From Mucilaginibacter aquaedulcis (GTDB lineage: Bacteria; Bacteroidota; Bacteroidia; Sphingobacteriales; Sphingobacteriaceae), in the NCBI RefSeq assembly GCF_030409325.1, contig NZ_JAUFPR010000002.1, forward strand, positions 310,001 to 374,000: a DNA stretch of 64,000 bases, written 5' to 3'. Shown here in pieces: positions 61,933 through 64,000 of the stretch. The translations under genes were made by a program, and so were the position numbers. Positions within the stretch are counted from its first letter, which is position 1, and the number at the start of each line of letters is the position of its first letter. Below the pieces are notes generated by a model. It saw only the letters and a program-made list of their open reading frames with translations. It made no database searches and was not told where the DNA came from.

Positions 61933-63312
61933 TTACTCTCCTCGCTTCAGACCAAATTTCTCAATCTTGCTATACAAATGGCTCCGTTGAATATCTATAT
62001 CATCAGCTGTTTTTGAAACGTTCCAGTTGTTTTTCTCAAGCTTAAATTTAATATATTCACGCTCTGCAAAGTCTTTGTACTCCTGGAAGTTATTAAATTG
62101 ATCAAAATCTGTTTGTGCTGCACCATTGCCTTCACCGCCGGCAGCTACTGGAGCCGAAGGGTTAGCAAATGCCCTTACATCATTGTCTGTTATGGTTTTA
62201 TCACTCAGTATGATCAAGCGCTCAACCATGTTTCTCAACTCACGGATGTTACCAGTCCACGGTAATGATTTAAGCGCTTCAAGAGCAGAATCAGATATTT
62301 TTTTAACCGGCATGCCATATTCATTGCAAATTTCATCCAAAAAACTTTGGGTAAGCAGCGGTATATCATCCTTGCGTTCAATCAATGGCGGCACGTGTAT
62401 CAGGATAACGCTGAGGCGATGGTAAAGGTCCATACGGAAATTACCTGCTTCTATTTCTTTAAGCAGATCCTTGTTTGTTGCCGCTACAACCCGAACATCA
62501 ACATCTATCTCTTTTTCGCCACCTACACGGGTAATTTTGTTTTCCTGCAAAGCCCGTAGAACTTTAGCCTGGGCCGATTGGCTCATGTCACCAATTTCGT
62601 CAAGAAAAAGGGTGCCTCCATTAGCTGATTCAAATTTACCTATACGTTGTTTTATTGCCGATGTAAAGGAGCCCTTTTCGTGCCCGAACAATTCACTCTC
62701 AATTAATTCAGAAGGAATAGCGGCGCAGTTAACTTCAATAATAGGTGCATTTGAACGGTTTGATTTTTCGTGCAACCAGCGCGCAACCAACTCCTTACCG
62801 CTACCGTTTGCACCGGTAACCAATACGCGGGCATCAGTAGGTGCCACACGATCAATGGTTTCCTTTATTTTTACAATGGCTTGCGAATTTCCTAAAATAG
62901 GCCTAACCTTTGAAACTTTACGTTTCAATACCTTGGCTTCAACAACAAGGCTGCCACGGTCAAGCGCGTTGCGTACAGTAATGAGCAGGCGGTTTAAATC
63001 AGGTGGTTTCGATATAAAGTCAAACGCACCTTTTTTACTTGCTTCAATGGCTGTTTCAACTGTACCATGGCCAGATATCATAATAAATGGCAGATCGGGT
63101 TTTATTGCAAGTCCTTCAGTAAGTACTTCCATGCCATCCATGCGATTCATTTTTATATCGCACAGTACCAGATCGTAATCCTTTTTCTCTATCAGTTGTA
63201 AGCCATCAACGCCATTGTCTACATCCTCAACTTCATAGTCCTCATACTCAAGTATTTCACGCAAGGTATTACGTATTGACCGCTCATCATCAATTATTAA
63301 AATTTTAGCCAT
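61933..63312 (-). CDS. NtrC-family sigma-54-type response regulator
   Basis: A 459-residue three-domain regulator: a receiver domain with phospho-acceptor Asp52 (DLVLCDIKMN), an AAA+ domain (about 140-375), and a C-terminal Fis-type helix-turn-helix (NNWNVSKTADDIDIQRSHLYSKIEKFGL). Walker A is GANGSGKE (167-174) instead of the usual GESGTGKE, and the sigma-54 contact loop reads GSFTSA (214-219) instead of GAFTGA, keeping only part of the canonical motif. It probably activates sigma-54 promoters on phosphorylation, but the altered loop leaves some doubt. No histidine kinase gene is adjacent. Its targets are unknown. Confidence 0.93.
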   Translation of the reverse strand: MAKILIIDDERSIRNTLREILEYEDYEVEDVDNGVDGLQLIEKKDYDLVLCDIKMNRMDGMEVLTEGLAIKPDLPFIMISGHGTVETAIEASKKGAFDFISKPPDLNRLLITVRNALDRGSLVVEAKVLKRKVSKVRPILGNSQAIVKIKETIDRVAPTDARVLVTGANGSGKELVARWLHEKSNRSNAPIIEVNCAAIPSELIESELFGHEKGSFTSAIKQRIGKFESANGGTLFLDEIGDMSQSAQAKVLRALQENKITRVGGEKEIDVDVRVVAATNKDLLKEIEAGNFRMDLYHRLSVILIHVPPLIERKDDIPLLTQSFLDEICNEYGMPVKKISDSALEALKSLPWTGNIRELRNMVERLIILSDKTITDNDVRAFANPSAPVAAGGEGNGAAQTDFDQFNNFQEYKDFAEREYIKFKLEKNNWNVSKTADDIDIQRSHLYSKIEKFGLKRGE

Positions 63313-63395
63313 ATTTTTATTAAGTAAATAGGTGGTCTGTTGAACCGCTAATATATAAGATTTTGTATAGAAAAATAAACACTTGGGGTTGTAAC

Positions 63396-63434
63396 AAAAA
63401 TAACCCCTTCCTGTTTGCAGAAAGAGGTTATTTA
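63396..63434 (-). terminator. Intrinsic terminator of rnpB
   Basis: On the minus strand AATAACC...TTTCTG folds back on CAGGAAGGGGTTATT around a CAAA loop, with two mismatched bases, followed by five T residues just past the RNase P RNA 3' end. Confidence 0.85.
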
Positions 63435-63439
63435 ATCAG

Positions 63440-63830
63440 CAGCAAATCTGTAAGCCGGGTTCTGTATTGCCTTGAGGCAACTTCTATCATTAATCTGGCC
63501 CTGCCATTGCTGACAGGTTTAAACAACCTACCCATCCCGGAGTGATGTCTTAAAAGACATATGCGGAAGCGAGCAGCTTCACTTCCGGGACCTATTTGGT
63601 TTTTCAACTCCTGAGGTTTACCATCATTTCCGGTCGCCCGGAAACGTCGTGAGCTCTTACCTCACGGTTTCACCCTTACCGCATCGCGATCGAAATCGGG
63701 AAGCGGCGGTTTATTTTCTGTTGCACTTGCTGTCGCCGGCTGCCGGCGCCTTCCCGTTAGGAAGCAGGATGCTCTGTGTTGCCCGGACTTTCCTCCGCTA
63801 TTCATGATAGCAGCGATAGAACGCTTTGCA
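63440..63830 (-). ncRNA. rnpB: RNase P RNA (bacterial class A)
   Basis: The catalytic RNA that trims tRNA 5' ends. On the minus strand it has the universal 5' core GAGGAAAGTCCGGGC (63795-63781) and the matching 3' core ACAGAACCCGGCTTAC (63465-63450). Internal conserved segments include CCAAATAGG and GGTAAGGGTGAAACCGTGAG. The ends are set by the weak P1 pairing (GCAAA near 63828 with TTTGC near 63443) and are good to about 10 nt. A TATCTTTA box just upstream (63842-63835) is close to the Bacteroidota -7 consensus, and a terminator follows at 63434-63396. It replaces any protein ORFs drawn across this stretch. Confidence 0.95.
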
Positions 63831-63896
63831 GGTGTAAAGATATGGAATTTGTTTTATTAGCTATTAACAGGTTCCGGAATTGCCTATTCAAAAACG

Positions 63897-64000
63897 CTAT
63901 TTGCATTTTTCAATGCTGTTTTGAACTTCCTGCAAGTTTATTAACCCCATTTTATTGCCGAATGAATTGGTTACATAGGTAAGCACCTTAGCGATTTCGA
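63897..64000 (-). CDS. Probable c-type cytochrome, C-terminal fragment (5' end outside window)
   Basis: Frame reading in from the right edge gives 33 residues to a TAG at 63899-63897: EIAKVLTYVTNSFGNKMG followed by LINLQEVQNSIEKCK. The pattern EIAxVLTYVxNSFGN is typical of the last helix of class-I cytochrome c domains in Bacteroidota dehydrogenases and copper enzymes. The CXXCH haem site would lie outside the window, so this rests on the tail alone. Confidence 0.6.
   Translation of the reverse strand, partial: EIAKVLTYVTNSFGNKMGLINLQEVQNSIEKCK

Noticed and set aside
62471..63178. 235-codon open frame antisense to the NtrC-type regulator
   Set aside because: It lies wholly over a strongly conserved AAA+ coding region on the other strand, and its translation has no domain character.
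63776..63982. 68-codon frame across the 5' end of the RNase P RNA
   Set aside because: It overlaps the universal GAGGAAAGTCCGGGC core of rnpB and the spacer; no coding character.

Overview
The window looks like chromosome from a Bacteroidota bacterium, most likely family Sphingobacteriaceae (Mucilaginibacter- or Pedobacter-like; the genus is a guess). The grounds are the many promoters of the Bacteroidota form TAnnTTTG, a TonB-dependent receptor with an N-terminal carboxypeptidase-regulatory domain, arrays of fused MacB/FtsX permeases, a PD40-OmpA protein, a topoisomerase I ending in GR(F/W/Y)GP repeats and a Lys/Ala tail, and about 40% GC by eye. No prophage, insertion sequence, tRNA or CRISPR array was seen.

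Region 1 (1-16.9 kb): six same-strand, paralogous, about 800-residue ABC permeases (the first cut by the window edge), interrupted by one GNAT gene. They are followed by a separate ATPase-TolC operon and a small outer-membrane barrel. Two transcription units share a conserved 40-bp element with a CTGTT-N9-AACAG dyad, about 55 bp upstream of a GG-type promoter element. This suggests co-regulation of a multi-permease efflux or lipid-export system, perhaps by sigma-54. No periplasmic adaptor is in view.

Region 2 (16.9-29.8 kb, minus strand): a very large alpha-2-macroglobulin with its thioester motif, an unrecognised 134-residue protein, topA, mnmA, and proB-proA. Between mnmA and proA, on the plus strand, lies a 30-residue predicted membrane micropeptide with its own promoter and terminator.

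Region 3 (30-39.7 kb): a TonB-dependent receptor converges on a sulfur assimilation block: MOSC protein, SelW/Rdx-like protein, Rrf2 regulator, sulfite reductase with a HEPN-like tail, a Met8-TauE fusion, and APS reductase. The sulfite reductase mRNA and the receptor mRNA both have leaders of about 150 nt with a short upstream ORF containing Cys codons near its stop. The sulfite reductase leader also has a terminator hairpin just before the start codon. Together these look like a cysteine- or sulfur-responsive attenuation regulon, and this is the most interesting part of the window.

Region 4 (39.9-49.7 kb): GMC oxidoreductase, ThuA-like protein and nucleoside permease (a sugar-utilisation set), a BFN nuclease, etfBA, a TPR protein, a chromate transporter and dnaB.

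Region 5 (50-64 kb): rlmB, a GC-rich manC, recQ, PD40-OmpA protein, queE, a lipoprotein, a Rieske gene with a +1 frameshift, folD, lepA, a lipocalin-like lipoprotein, an NtrC-type regulator, RNase P RNA, and the tail of a c-type cytochrome. Two copies of a structured repeat of about 130 bp, and one decayed copy, sit exactly at gene ends (48.0, 50.8 and 59.4 kb).
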